Assembly (NCBI GenBank): GCA_965652425.1
Contig: CBFGVX010000114.1
Location: forward strand, 1-6,524
Direction: 5' to 3'
DNA length: 6,524 nt
Origin: JANSXG01 sp965652425
Lineage (GTDB): Bacteria; Planctomycetota; Phycisphaerae; Phycisphaerales; UBA1924
The position numbers and the translations under genes were made by a program. Below the pieces are notes generated by a model, which saw only the letters and a list, made by a program, of their open reading frames with translations, was not told the origin of the DNA and made no database searches. Each line of letters begins with the position of its first letter. Position 1 is the first letter of the stretch. Positions 1 to 5,824 of this stretch are shown here, piece after piece.

Positions 1-632
1 AGGTACCGGCGCAGCGCGCGCTCGGCGGGCTTGCCGAAGGGGATCATCCGCTGTTTGTTGCCCTTGCCCGTCGCCTTGATCACGCCGAGCGCGAAGTGCA
101 CATCGTTGAGCGCGAGATCGGCGACCTCCGAGGCCCGCAGGCCGCTGGCGTACATGGTTTCGAGCATGGCCTTGTCGCGTAGCCAGATCGGCAGGGCCCG
201 CGGGTCCTTGGACGGCGCGGGCGCATCGAGCAACGCCCGCATCTGCCCGGGCGAGAGCACATTGGGCAGCGTCTGCCAGACGGTGGGGCGGTCGATGAGC
301 TGCGTCGGGTCTTCGGGGATGCGCCCGTTCGCCGCGAGGTAGCGGAAGAACATGCGGATCGCGGCGAGGTGGCGGGCGATCGAGGAGGAGTTCATGCCCC
401 GGTCGACGCGCAGGGCGCGGAGGTGGGCGACGAGGTCCTCGGGTTGGACGGTGCAGAGCGCATCGAGCTTGCCGGCCTCCTCGATCTGCTCGCGCAGGTC
501 GTCGAGGTCGCGCCGGTAGGCGTTGATGGTGTTGATCGACAGCCCGCACTCGACCCGCAGGTAGTTCAGGAAGCTGTGCGCTTCGGTGGAGTAGGCGTTG
601 CGGGCTGAGGGGTTCGACGAGTGCATGATCAT
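1..632 (-). CDS. xerD: Tyrosine site-specific recombinase, XerD type (partial, C-terminus outside window)
   Basis: Reading the minus strand from base 632 gives 210 codons without a stop up to the window edge. XerC/XerD proteins are about 300 residues and resolve chromosome dimers at dif in the cytoplasm together with FtsK. Residues about 15-100 form the N-terminal SAM-like core-binding domain, with the typical string LSINTINAYRRDL at 31-43 and HLAAIRMFFRYL at 88-99. The catalytic domain starts near VLSPGQMRALLDAP (125-138). The first catalytic arginine is R166 in YASGLRASE, and the beta-hairpin lysine is K190 in TGKGNKQR. The HxxR box, the second histidine and the nucleophilic tyrosine lie beyond base 1. 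The linker LPNVLSPGQ favours XerD over XerC, but paralogy cannot be settled here. ATG codons at 632 and 626 are in frame; neither has a clear Shine-Dalgarno sequence, so the start is uncertain by two codons. It is divergent from the flagellar operon and probably unrelated to it. Confidence 0.9.
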   Translation of the reverse strand, partial: MIMHSSNPSARNAYSTEAHSFLNYLRVECGLSINTINAYRRDLDDLREQIEEAGKLDALCTVQPEDLVAHLRALRVDRGMNSSSIARHLAAIRMFFRYLAANGRIPEDPTQLIDRPTVWQTLPNVLSPGQMRALLDAPAPSKDPRALPIWLRDKAMLETMYASGLRASEVADLALNDVHFALGVIKATGKGNKQRMIPFGKPAERALRRY

Positions 633-786
633 GAGTGGTACAGAGGTATCGGCGAGCGAGGCGGGTGCGCAGCACCGCGCAGACCCTACGCGTTATCGGG
701 GCAGCGGGCCTGTGGAGAGCGTGTGAATCGCCGCGCAAAGGTGGTTCGGAGGGATTTTTATCGGATGGCTCGGCCTCAGACGGGTT

Positions 787-801
787 TGGCACGCCCGCTG
801 C
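787..801 (+). promoter_or_regulatory. Candidate sigma-54 (RpoN) promoter for the 855-1903 flagellar genes
   Basis: The sequence TGGCACG, four bases, CTGC matches the sigma-54 consensus TGGCACG-N4-TTGC at all but one consensus position, with the required ten-base spacing between the GG and GC doublets. Transcription would start near 813, leaving about 30 bases before the ribosome binding site at 844-848. Sigma-54 control of rod and hook genes is well established in several flagellated bacteria. The strongest support is internal: a near copy of the surrounding 25 bases lies upstream of flgG at 4886-4910, with -24 and -12 elements kept and the spacer changed. No activator (enhancer) site could be identified. 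Confidence 0.6.
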
Positions 802-843
802 GTAGGTCACCCGCCGGCGCGGAGCGCGGGCGCTCACCGGCAC

Positions 844-848
844 GGAGG
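844..848 (+). promoter_or_regulatory. Ribosome binding site GGAGG fixing the start at 855
   Basis: GGAGG lies six bases before the ATG at 855. The same frame is open further upstream, but no earlier start has a comparable site, and the upstream translation is arginine-rich and unlike a protein. This decides the start of the 91-residue gene. Confidence 0.75.
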
Positions 849-854
849 CCAGCG

Positions 855-1130
855 ATGGATAGGTGGAATCTGGAACTCGCGGCGTTGCGGCACGAACGGC
901 TGGTTCGGCTGTTCGGCGAGGACGCCGCGGCTGAAGAAGATCGTGCGCTCGGGGGCGCGATTCTTGCGCTCGCCGCCCGGGCGGCGGAGATGCACCGGCT
1001 GGAGATGGACGCCGCGCTCGAGGGCACCGGCAACGGCCTCTGGCCCGCCGAGGCGTGGCTGACGCTCGAGGAATTCGCCCTGCTGCACGGGATAGACCTG
1101 GATTCGCTGGACGGTGAGGTGGACTCATGA
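855..1130 (+). CDS. Small protein of unknown function, translationally coupled to flgF
   Basis: This is a 91-residue, acidic, leucine/alanine-rich protein that I do not recognise. Residues 1-57 are probably helical, with a central Ala-rich run (ALGGAILALAARAAEMHRLE, 31-50). A tryptophan-containing segment follows (NGLWPAEAWLTLEEFALLHG, 60-79), then an acidic tail ending DGEVDS. There is no signal peptide, membrane segment or cysteine. It is the first gene after the candidate sigma-54 promoter, and its stop overlaps the flgF start (ATGA, 1127-1130), which implies joint translation. Such a position and helical make-up would suit a small cytoplasmic flagellar chaperone or regulator (FlgN-like in role), but no sequence motif supports that and it is only a guess from context. 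Confidence 0.7.
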   Translation: MDRWNLELAALRHERLVRLFGEDAAAEEDRALGGAILALAARAAEMHRLEMDAALEGTGNGLWPAEAWLTLEEFALLHGIDLDSLDGEVDS

Positions 1131-1903
1131 ACTACGGCATGTACATGGCGGCGTCGGGCATGTCGGTCTCGATGGCGCGGCAGAATGTGCTCTCCAACAA
1201 CCTCGCGAACATCGCGACCGTCGGCTACAAGCCCGACAGTTTCGCCGTGCGCCAACGGGCGGCGGTGCGCGAGGAGGACGGGCTGTCCTGGATGGACTCG
1301 AATGCCATGCTGGAGCGGTTGGGCGCGGGCGTGATGCCGACCTTCAGCCGCGTCGAGCAGGGTCAGGGGCCGCTGCAGAAGACCGAGAACGAGCTGCACA
1401 TCGCGGTGGACGGCGAGGGATTCCTGCGCTACGAGCGGCGGAACCTCCCGGAGGGGTTCGGGCTGTCGCGTGACGGCCGGCTGGATATGAGCGCGGACGG
1501 CACGCTGGTGCGGTCGGCGGACGGCAGCCCGCTGCTGGACGAGGCGGGCAAGCGGATCCGGGTGGACCCCAGCCAGCGGATGCAGATCGATGCCGACGGC
1601 ACGATCCGGCAGGGCGGCGAGGTCGTGGCCCGGCTGGGGCTGGTGACGGTTCCGGATGCGAGCTTGCTGGTCAAGGCGGGCTCGGGCGACTTCACCTTCG
1701 GCGAGCTGACCTCGGTGAAGCAGATGATCCCGGCGGACGGCCAGATCCGGCAGGAATACCTCGAGGATTCCTCGGTAAACGCGATCAAGGCGATGATGGA
1801 TGTGACCTCGGCCTCGCGGAGCGCGCAGAGCAACATGCGGATGGCCTCGACGATCTTCGAGGTGATGGGCGAGGCGATTAATCGGCTGGGGCGGACGAGT
1901 TGA
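1127..1903 (+). CDS. flgF: Flagellar basal-body proximal rod protein FlgF
   Basis: FlgF is a structural subunit of the proximal rod, exported by the flagellar type III apparatus, so no Sec signal is expected and none is seen. The 258 residues fit the family's usual length of about 250. Residues 5-35 form the Flg_bb_rod motif (GMYMAASGMSVSMARQNVLS, then NNLANIATVGYK). The central domain carries the IAVDGEGFLRY string typical of FlgE/F/G proteins. The C-terminal helix (about 213-254, YLEDSSVNAIKAMMDVTSAS onward) matches Flg_bbr_C, the part that packs in the rod core together with the N-terminal helix. The start overlaps the previous stop as ATGA, with GAGGTGG about five bases upstream. FlgF rather than FlgG is chosen because a canonical FlgG lies downstream at 4968; the two share domain order. 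The gene usually abuts flgG, but here about 3 kb separates them. Confidence 0.93.
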   Translation: MNYGMYMAASGMSVSMARQNVLSNNLANIATVGYKPDSFAVRQRAAVREEDGLSWMDSNAMLERLGAGVMPTFSRVEQGQGPLQKTENELHIAVDGEGFLRYERRNLPEGFGLSRDGRLDMSADGTLVRSADGSPLLDEAGKRIRVDPSQRMQIDADGTIRQGGEVVARLGLVTVPDASLLVKAGSGDFTFGELTSVKQMIPADGQIRQEYLEDSSVNAIKAMMDVTSASRSAQSNMRMASTIFEVMGEAINRLGRTS

Positions 1904-1975
1904 GCGGGTTTGGAAGAGGTTATAGGACTTGAACGGACCGGCTTTCTGTTTGAACCACGATTTTCGGAATTTGTC

Positions 1976-2003
1976 TTGCCGCGATCACAGCCGGGAGTAG
2001 ACT
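1976..2003 (+). promoter_or_regulatory. Weak sigma-70-like promoter candidate before the first exported-protein gene
   Basis: TTGCCG (1976-1981) and TAGACT (1998-2003) are separated by 16 bases. Each matches four of six consensus positions. The expected start of transcription, near 2010, lies just before the ATG at 2034. In a 130-base gap after flgF such a pair could arise by chance. Confidence 0.25.
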
Positions 2004-2016
2004 GAGGGTGTACTCC
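1994..2016. repeat. Short inverted repeat GGAGTA / TACTCC upstream of 2034
   Basis: GGAGTA (1994-1999) and TACTCC (2011-2016) are perfect inverse complements, 11 bases apart. They overlap the candidate -10 element and the expected transcription start. They could be an operator half-site pair or a 5' mRNA hairpin, or chance. Confidence 0.3.
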
Positions 2017-2033
2017 TGACCGGAAAGGCCCCG

Positions 2034-3344
2034 ATGCCGAGACTCGCTGCTGCTACCTGCCTCCTGACACTCTGCGGCACCACGCTCGCCGGGCCGTTCA
2101 CCGCAGAAAGGCTCTTCGGCGTGGGTGATGCCACGCCCGTCGGTGAAGTCTTTTCGCTCCGGGCGATCTCCATCAACGACAACGGCGACTGGGCGGCGAT
2201 GTACAGCGGCACCTACACCGAAGGGTTTTCCGGTTCGGCCGTTCGTTCCTCGACGGGCTTCAACATCCTCCCCGGCACCACCGGTCTGCCCTATGCAGGC
2301 GGCGAATACCTCCTGACCACCATGTGGGACATCGACATCAATCCGAACGGCCAAGTCGCAATAGCGACTGCCGGGATCGATATCCAGAATCAGCTCTTGC
2401 TCAACGGCGTGATCCTCAACGGAGAGGCGCGATTCGACATTTCCGGCGCATACAGTTCTCACGAGTTTCTGGGCCAGCCGACTCGGTTCGGAGCGCCTCG
2501 CTTCATCGAGTACATCGACAACAATCGGATCGTGCTCAACTCGCAGAGCCCGGATATGGCGCCCGGTCCCAATGTCGGGGTGAACCTGATCAGTCGCATC
2601 ACTTTCGGGGTCGATGGTTCGTTCACTGATGAGCCAATGAGCGCTCCGGATCAGGTGGTCGCCGATGGCGTCAGCGTGTTCCGCGTGGAGGGAACTTCCA
2701 TCGGGACGCGCGTGAACCGCAACGGAGATGTGATCACTTTCGCGGGCCTGTTTGGTGCACCTCAAGGCCTGGGATTCATGATGAACGGGCAACTGTTCTT
2801 CGACGGCAGTACAGAAATCGTTCCCGGTCAGTCGATCCTGATGGGGCAAGGGGGCATGATCGACCACAACGACGAGGGACAGTGGGTGGCATCGGTAAGT
2901 ATTTCAACCGGCGGGCTAAGCGTGGAACCAATCCTGTTCCGCGAATCCGGTCAGATTTTGGTCCGGGGGCATGAGCGGCAGGATTGGCTCGGTGACCGAT
3001 TCGTATTGCCCTATGGAGTCGATCTTGTCGATGGCGGAAACATCGTCTGGTCGGGAACATTGACGGATGATCTTCAGGATCCTAACTACATCGCAGGTCT
3101 CTTTTACAATTATCAGTTGCTACTCGAAGCAGGTGTGACTGAAATTGACGGTAAGATCGTGAAGAGCTTTGGCTCGCCTGGATCGACCGGATTCGAGATC
3201 AGTCCAAACGGAGAGTGGATCGCTCTCGGGATCACATTCGAGGATGGGTCGAGAGATTTTTACAGGTTGCGAATTCCAACCCCTGGGTCGGCGACGGTTT
3301 GTCTCATATTATCTGCGAGCGTTTTAACGCGAAGGTCGCGTTAA
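2034..3344 (+). CDS. Exported propeller-like protein with PEP-CTERM-like C-terminal anchor
   Basis: This 436-residue protein is exported. Residues 1-19 form a Sec signal peptide (LAAATCLLTLCGTTLA, likely cut after A19). Seven units recur about every 57 residues: SINDNGDW (46-53), DINPNGQV (101-108), YIDNNRIV (160-167), RVNRNGDV (226-233), DHNDEGQW (277-284), LVDGGNIV (331-338) and ISPNGEW (389-395). Each is followed by a hydrophobic beta strand and often a GxxLF/ILFRESG-like strand, as expected for a seven-bladed beta-propeller. The end, RIPTPGSATV followed by CLILSASVL and RRSR, is a PEP-CTERM-like tail: short PxPG motif, hydrophobic stretch, basic end. That class is recognised by exosortase-type systems and is frequent in Phycisphaerales. 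It resembles NxxG tandem-repeat, choice-of-anchor proteins, but the ligand and role are unknown. The start has GGAAAGG five bases upstream. Base composition is less GC-rich than the flagellar genes, and its place between flgF and flgG is unusual. Confidence 0.8.
   Translation: MPRLAAATCLLTLCGTTLAGPFTAERLFGVGDATPVGEVFSLRAISINDNGDWAAMYSGTYTEGFSGSAVRSSTGFNILPGTTGLPYAGGEYLLTTMWDIDINPNGQVAIATAGIDIQNQLLLNGVILNGEARFDISGAYSSHEFLGQPTRFGAPRFIEYIDNNRIVLNSQSPDMAPGPNVGVNLISRITFGVDGSFTDEPMSAPDQVVADGVSVFRVEGTSIGTRVNRNGDVITFAGLFGAPQGLGFMMNGQLFFDGSTEIVPGQSILMGQGGMIDHNDEGQWVASVSISTGGLSVEPILFRESGQILVRGHERQDWLGDRFVLPYGVDLVDGGNIVWSGTLTDDLQDPNYIAGLFYNYQLLLEAGVTEIDGKIVKSFGSPGSTGFEISPNGEWIALGITFEDGSRDFYRLRIPTPGSATVCLILSASVLTRRSR
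3324..3344 (+). other. Hairpin spanning the stop codon of the first exported-protein gene
   Basis: TTAACGCG (3324-3331) and CGCGTTAA (3337-3344) form a perfect eight-base stem around a five-base loop (AAGGT). The stem includes the last codons (LTRRSR) and the TAA stop. No T-run follows, so it is not a standard intrinsic terminator. It might stabilise the mRNA or partly attenuate reading into the next gene, 46 bases further on. Confidence 0.4.
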
Positions 3345-3378
3345 GGCTCGTAAGATCCAAACCCCATTACATTTGAAT

Positions 3379-3383
3379 GGAGG
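3379..3383 (+). promoter_or_regulatory. Ribosome binding site GGAGG selecting ATG 3391
   Basis: GGAGG (continuing to GGAGGAG at 3385) lies seven bases before ATG 3391. A TTG at 3373 is in frame but lies upstream of this site and would place it inside the coding region. From 3391 the protein begins MKRYLAMIAA, a normal signal peptide. Confidence 0.8.
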
Positions 3384-3390
3384 AGTAGTG

Positions 3391-4833
3391 ATGAAGAGAT
3401 ACTTGGCTATGATAGCCGCTACATCGTGTGTGTTATCGGTCTCCGGTTTTGCGCACGCCCAGTCGTGTGAGGAGTCTTCCGGCACGAGTATTTCGCAGTC
3501 TGGACAGTTCTCTACAACCGCACCGCAACTGGGATTTGGAAGTGCGGTTTCAGGATCTGGGCAGCGGGTAGCTGTGGGATACCCGGCTCAGAATTTGACG
3601 GCCGAAATCGGATCCGTCAGTTTCTTTGTTCCCGATGGCTCGAATCCGGGGAACTGGATCCTTGAGCAAAGTGTCTCATATCCTTATGAGGACAATCTTC
3701 TTCCGGGAGGAACCGGAAATACGCCTGTGGCGGGCATTCAGTTCGGACGAGCGGTCTCTCTCGCAGATGGGCGTGCCATCGTTGGAGGCAACGGTTCGAT
3801 TTACGCGACCGACGATCCAGTCACCTTCTTTGAGCTTTACCGATCGTCCCCCGTGGTTTTCACTTTCACCGGCGTCAATTGGATTGGATCAAAGCTGCCG
3901 CTGCCGCCAGATTATCCGGATCTCTCGGTCGATGGTACGGACTTTGGTTTTAACGGCGAGTTCGGAACCGTCGTCGCGATTGAGGGTGATGTTGCGGTGG
4001 TAGGGGAACCCGCTTGGAATCCTGACCCCTTTCAGCTCCAAAAGATTGGACGATTCCATATCTACGAGTTTCAACAGGGATCATGGGTGCATAGTCAGGT
4101 GATACCGAATCCTACACCACAAGCACCATCAGGGATCAATGAGCGGTTCGCACAATCACTTGCCATTGCTGACGGCGTCATCGCGGTTGGCGCGCCCGGC
4201 GATGTTCGGGCTGGCAACAGTACCGGTGCGGTCTACCTCTACGAATTCGATGGTATCGAATGGTCGCTTGCCGCAGAAGTCCTGCCGCCTCAACTCGATG
4301 CCAACTATCGCTTTGGTGAAGCTGTCGACTGCCAGTTTCTACTGGACGGATCATTCGAATTGGCTGTTGCCAATACCCGCGTGAACCCAGAGTTCCCAAG
4401 TGGGGTCACGGGTTCTGTTCATCTTTATCGAGGAACTACCACGGCTTCCCTGAGCAGCGTGAGTATTCTGGACGATGCTCAGATTTCTGTGAGAGACGGG
4501 GGTGACTTTGGCGCTTCCATCGACCTGAACAATGAGTTGTTGGTCATCGGTCGGAGCACCCCGAAGTACAGGCAGAGCGCAGGAAGCAGGCGGGTGGCGT
4601 GGGGTAAACGGTGTCGCAATTGTTGGGTGCCGGGGTCAAGGCCGACGGAGTCGGCCGCAGGCCCCGCGGATGGCTGTTGGCGAATGAATGCGACTGAGTA
4701 TTCGCTGGGATTATTCTGTTCAGACAACTCGGCGTGGCCTGCGCTTCGCTTGACCACGGCACCCGGCACCCCACAATCGGTCGTCGTCTGCCCTATGCCA
4801 CCCGGCAAGCGCGGGAATTGCGCGGTCTGCTAG
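3391..4833 (+). CDS. Exported FG-GAP-like beta-propeller protein, 3' end replaced by a repeat element
   Basis: The frame encodes 480 residues. Residues 1-23 are a signal peptide ending AHA before QS. Six FG-GAP-like units, related to the integrin-alpha type propeller, follow: LGFGSAVSGSGQRVAVGYP (48-66), FGRAVSLADGRAIVGG (118-133), FGTVVAIEGDVAVVGEP (191-207), FAQSLAIADGVIAVGAP (253-269), FGEAV onward to ELAVAN (308-328) and FGASIDLNNELLVIGR (373-388). Most carry a later strand such as GAVYLYEFDG or GSVHLYRG. The sixth unit runs on plausibly to RQSAG (394-398) and then stops resembling the family. Residues 399-480 are encoded by the inverted-repeat element starting near 4592 and are cysteine- and proline-rich with seven Cys. 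A seventh blade and any C-terminal sorting signal are missing, so it is probably a truncated gene or pseudogene rather than a complete protein. Function is unknown; such proteins are usually secreted or surface-displayed and bind ligands or Ca2+. Base composition is well below that of the flagellar genes (29 of 60 G+C at 4081-4140). It lies 46 bases after the previous gene and is probably co-transcribed. Confidence 0.75.
   Translation: MKRYLAMIAATSCVLSVSGFAHAQSCEESSGTSISQSGQFSTTAPQLGFGSAVSGSGQRVAVGYPAQNLTAEIGSVSFFVPDGSNPGNWILEQSVSYPYEDNLLPGGTGNTPVAGIQFGRAVSLADGRAIVGGNGSIYATDDPVTFFELYRSSPVVFTFTGVNWIGSKLPLPPDYPDLSVDGTDFGFNGEFGTVVAIEGDVAVVGEPAWNPDPFQLQKIGRFHIYEFQQGSWVHSQVIPNPTPQAPSGINERFAQSLAIADGVIAVGAPGDVRAGNSTGAVYLYEFDGIEWSLAAEVLPPQLDANYRFGEAVDCQFLLDGSFELAVANTRVNPEFPSGVTGSVHLYRGTTTASLSSVSILDDAQISVRDGGDFGASIDLNNELLVIGRSTPKYRQSAGSRRVAWGKRCRNCWVPGSRPTESAAGPADGCWRMNATEYSLGLFCSDNSAWPALRLTTAPGTPQSVVVCPMPPGKRGNCAVC
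4592..4803. repeat. REP/MITE-like element: two inverted, imperfect ~70-base arms
   Basis: The left arm (4592-4663) and the reverse complement of the right arm (4736-4803) align over their whole length. Shared blocks in the same order are GGGTGGC, ATTGT, GGGTGCCGG, GGTCAAG and GCAGGCC, with mostly transition changes between them. The inner part differs: the left arm has a perfect GGCCGAC/GTCGGCC hairpin, the right arm has GTGCCGT before GGTCAAG and then CGAAGC. A spacer of 72 bases lies between the arms. This is the arrangement of paired REP sequences or of a MITE with long terminal inverted repeats. No transposase is encoded and no convincing target duplication is seen, only GGC next to both outer ends. 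It begins about eight bases after the last native-looking codon of the FG-GAP gene. Confidence 0.7.
4640..4656 (+). repeat. Perfect hairpin inside the left arm of the element
   Basis: GGCCGAC, loop GGA, GTCGGCC forms a seven-base G/C-rich stem. The right arm has its own imperfect hairpin at the equivalent place (4734-4757: GTGG pairing with CCAC outside, GCG with CGC inside). Each arm is therefore a self-folding unit, as in REP sequences. Confidence 0.5.
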
Positions 4834-4885
4834 TGGGCCGAGAGTTCTCACTTTAAGAACACAGTTCGCCGCGGTGCTGGGCCGT

Positions 4886-4910
4886 GTTTGGCGCGCGGTT
4901 TGCGTAGGTC
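4886..4910 (+). promoter_or_regulatory. Candidate sigma-54 (RpoN) promoter for flgG-flgA
   Basis: TGGCGCG (4889-4895), four bases, TTGC (4900-4903) matches the sigma-54 -24/-12 consensus with one mismatch and correct spacing. The 25-base stretch is identical at 20 positions to 784-808 upstream of the 91-residue gene and flgF. Both begin GTTTGGC, keep CGC, and end TGCGTAGGTC. Four of the five differences are consecutive in or next to the spacer. Predicted transcription start is near 4915, about 50 bases before the flgG ATG. It lies downstream of the repeat element, so flgG expression should not depend on reading through the exported-protein genes. Confidence 0.6.
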
Positions 4911-4967
4911 TGGCGTGCTGTCGGCGGAGCCGGCTGGCGAGAACGCTTGGTGTGGAGAACCTGAATC

Positions 4968-5777
4968 ATGGCGACCATCTCTCTGTATTCCGCTTCGACG
5001 GGCATGAACGCCCTCAACACGCGCCTCGATGTCATCGCGAACAACCTGGCCAATGTGAACACCGACGGCTTCAAGGGGAGCCGGGCGAACTTTCAGGATC
5101 TGCTCTATCAGGAGAAGCGTCTGCCGGGCGTGGAGAACGCCAACGGCGATCAGGCGCCGACGGGGCTGTATGTGGGTCTGGGTGTGAAGGTGTCTGGCAC
5201 GCAGCTCGACTTCCGGCAGGGTGCCCCGATCGAGACCGGCAACGACACGGACATGCTGATCGATGGGGACGGGTTTTTCCGGGTCGCGGTCGAGGATTCC
5301 GTGAGCGAAACCGGCTTCGCGTACACGCGGGCCGGGAACTTCGTGAAGAACGCGGATGGGGAGTTGGTCCTGGCCAATGACCTGGGGTACCGGCTCGAAC
5401 CGGTGATCCAGATCCCGCAGGACGCCGCGAAGATCGAGATCGGCACGGACGGTCGGGTGATGGTGCTGATCAGTGGTGAGACGGAGCCGCAGGAGGTGGG
5501 GCAGATCGAGCTGGCGACCTTCATCAACCCGGCGGGTCTTTCGCAGATCGGTGGGAACCTGTTCGTGGAATCTGCCGCGAGCGGTGAGCCGTTCGTGGGT
5601 GAGCCGGGCACGGAGCAGTTCGGGATGATCCGTTCGGGGTATCTGGAGGGGTCGAATGTGGATCCGACGCGGGAGCTGATCGAATTGATCCGCACGCAGC
5701 GGGCGTTCGAGATGAACAGCCAGGTGGTCCGCGCGGCGGACGAGACGCTGCAGGCGATCGGCCAGCTCCGGCGCTGA
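4968..5777 (+). CDS. flgG: Flagellar basal-body distal rod protein FlgG
   Basis: FlgG forms the distal rod that passes through the P and L rings and connects to the hook; it is exported by the flagellar type III apparatus. The 269 residues are close to the usual length of about 260. The N-terminal rod motif is canonical: LYSASTGMNALNTRLDVIAN (6-25) followed by NLANVNTDGFKGSR. The middle domain has MLIDGDGFFRV and FAYTRAGNFVKNADGELV, typical of FlgG. The C-terminal helix has YLEGSNVDPTRELIELIRTQ and RAFEMNSQVVRAADETLQ, a near-consensus FlgG ending. The ATG has GGAG ten bases upstream, a weak-to-fair site. It is preceded by a 134-base gap carrying the candidate sigma-54 promoter and followed after 62 bases by flgA. 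I see no sign of damage despite the neighbouring repeat element. Confidence 0.96.
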   Translation: MATISLYSASTGMNALNTRLDVIANNLANVNTDGFKGSRANFQDLLYQEKRLPGVENANGDQAPTGLYVGLGVKVSGTQLDFRQGAPIETGNDTDMLIDGDGFFRVAVEDSVSETGFAYTRAGNFVKNADGELVLANDLGYRLEPVIQIPQDAAKIEIGTDGRVMVLISGETEPQEVGQIELATFINPAGLSQIGGNLFVESAASGEPFVGEPGTEQFGMIRSGYLEGSNVDPTRELIELIRTQRAFEMNSQVVRAADETLQAIGQLRR

Positions 5778-5824
5778 TCCCGCGTTGATGTGAATTGATG
5801 AACGAGAACACCATCGAGCAAAGC

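Larger units (their letters stand above)
633..854. other. Divergent intergenic region between xerD and the flagellar operon
   Basis: This 222-base stretch separates the leftward recombinase gene from the rightward flagellar genes. It holds the sigma-54-like site at 787-801 and the ribosome binding site at 844-848. A short AT-rich block (GATTTTTATC, about 753-762) stands out in GC-rich surroundings and could belong to a promoter on either strand, but I cannot match a clear -35/-10 pair. A small inverted repeat, GGTGC-GCA-GCACC (664-676), is the only other structure seen. An open frame passes through on the plus strand, but its protein only looks natural from base 855 onward. Confidence 0.6.

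Noticed and set aside
1..632. The tyrosine recombinase as the integrase of a mobile island
   Set aside because: Its sequence looks like housekeeping XerD, it points away from the flagellar genes, and no attachment-site repeat is visible near it.
1920..2867. 315-residue minus-strand open frame opposite the first exported-protein gene
   Set aside because: The plus-strand frame has a signal peptide, regular repeats and a sorting tail. The minus-strand translation shows no recognisable domain.
3373..3390. TTG at 3373 as start of the FG-GAP gene
   Set aside because: It lies before the GGAGGAG ribosome binding site and would add MNGGVV in front of a normal signal peptide; ATG 3391 is better placed.
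4589..4806. Target-site duplication around the repeat element
   Set aside because: Only a three-base GGC is found next to both outer ends, which is not meaningful in this composition.
4479..4808. Minus-strand open frames across the repeat element (4479-4808, 4544-4774)
   Set aside because: They lie within the inverted-repeat arms and spacer, have no ribosome binding site that I can see, and show no protein motif.
4844..4867. Overlapping small inverted repeats GTTCT/AGAAC and GAAC-ACA-GTTC upstream of flgG
   Set aside because: Stems of only four or five bases; easily chance. They could be activator sites for the sigma-54 promoter, but no second copy was found near 700-780 to support that.
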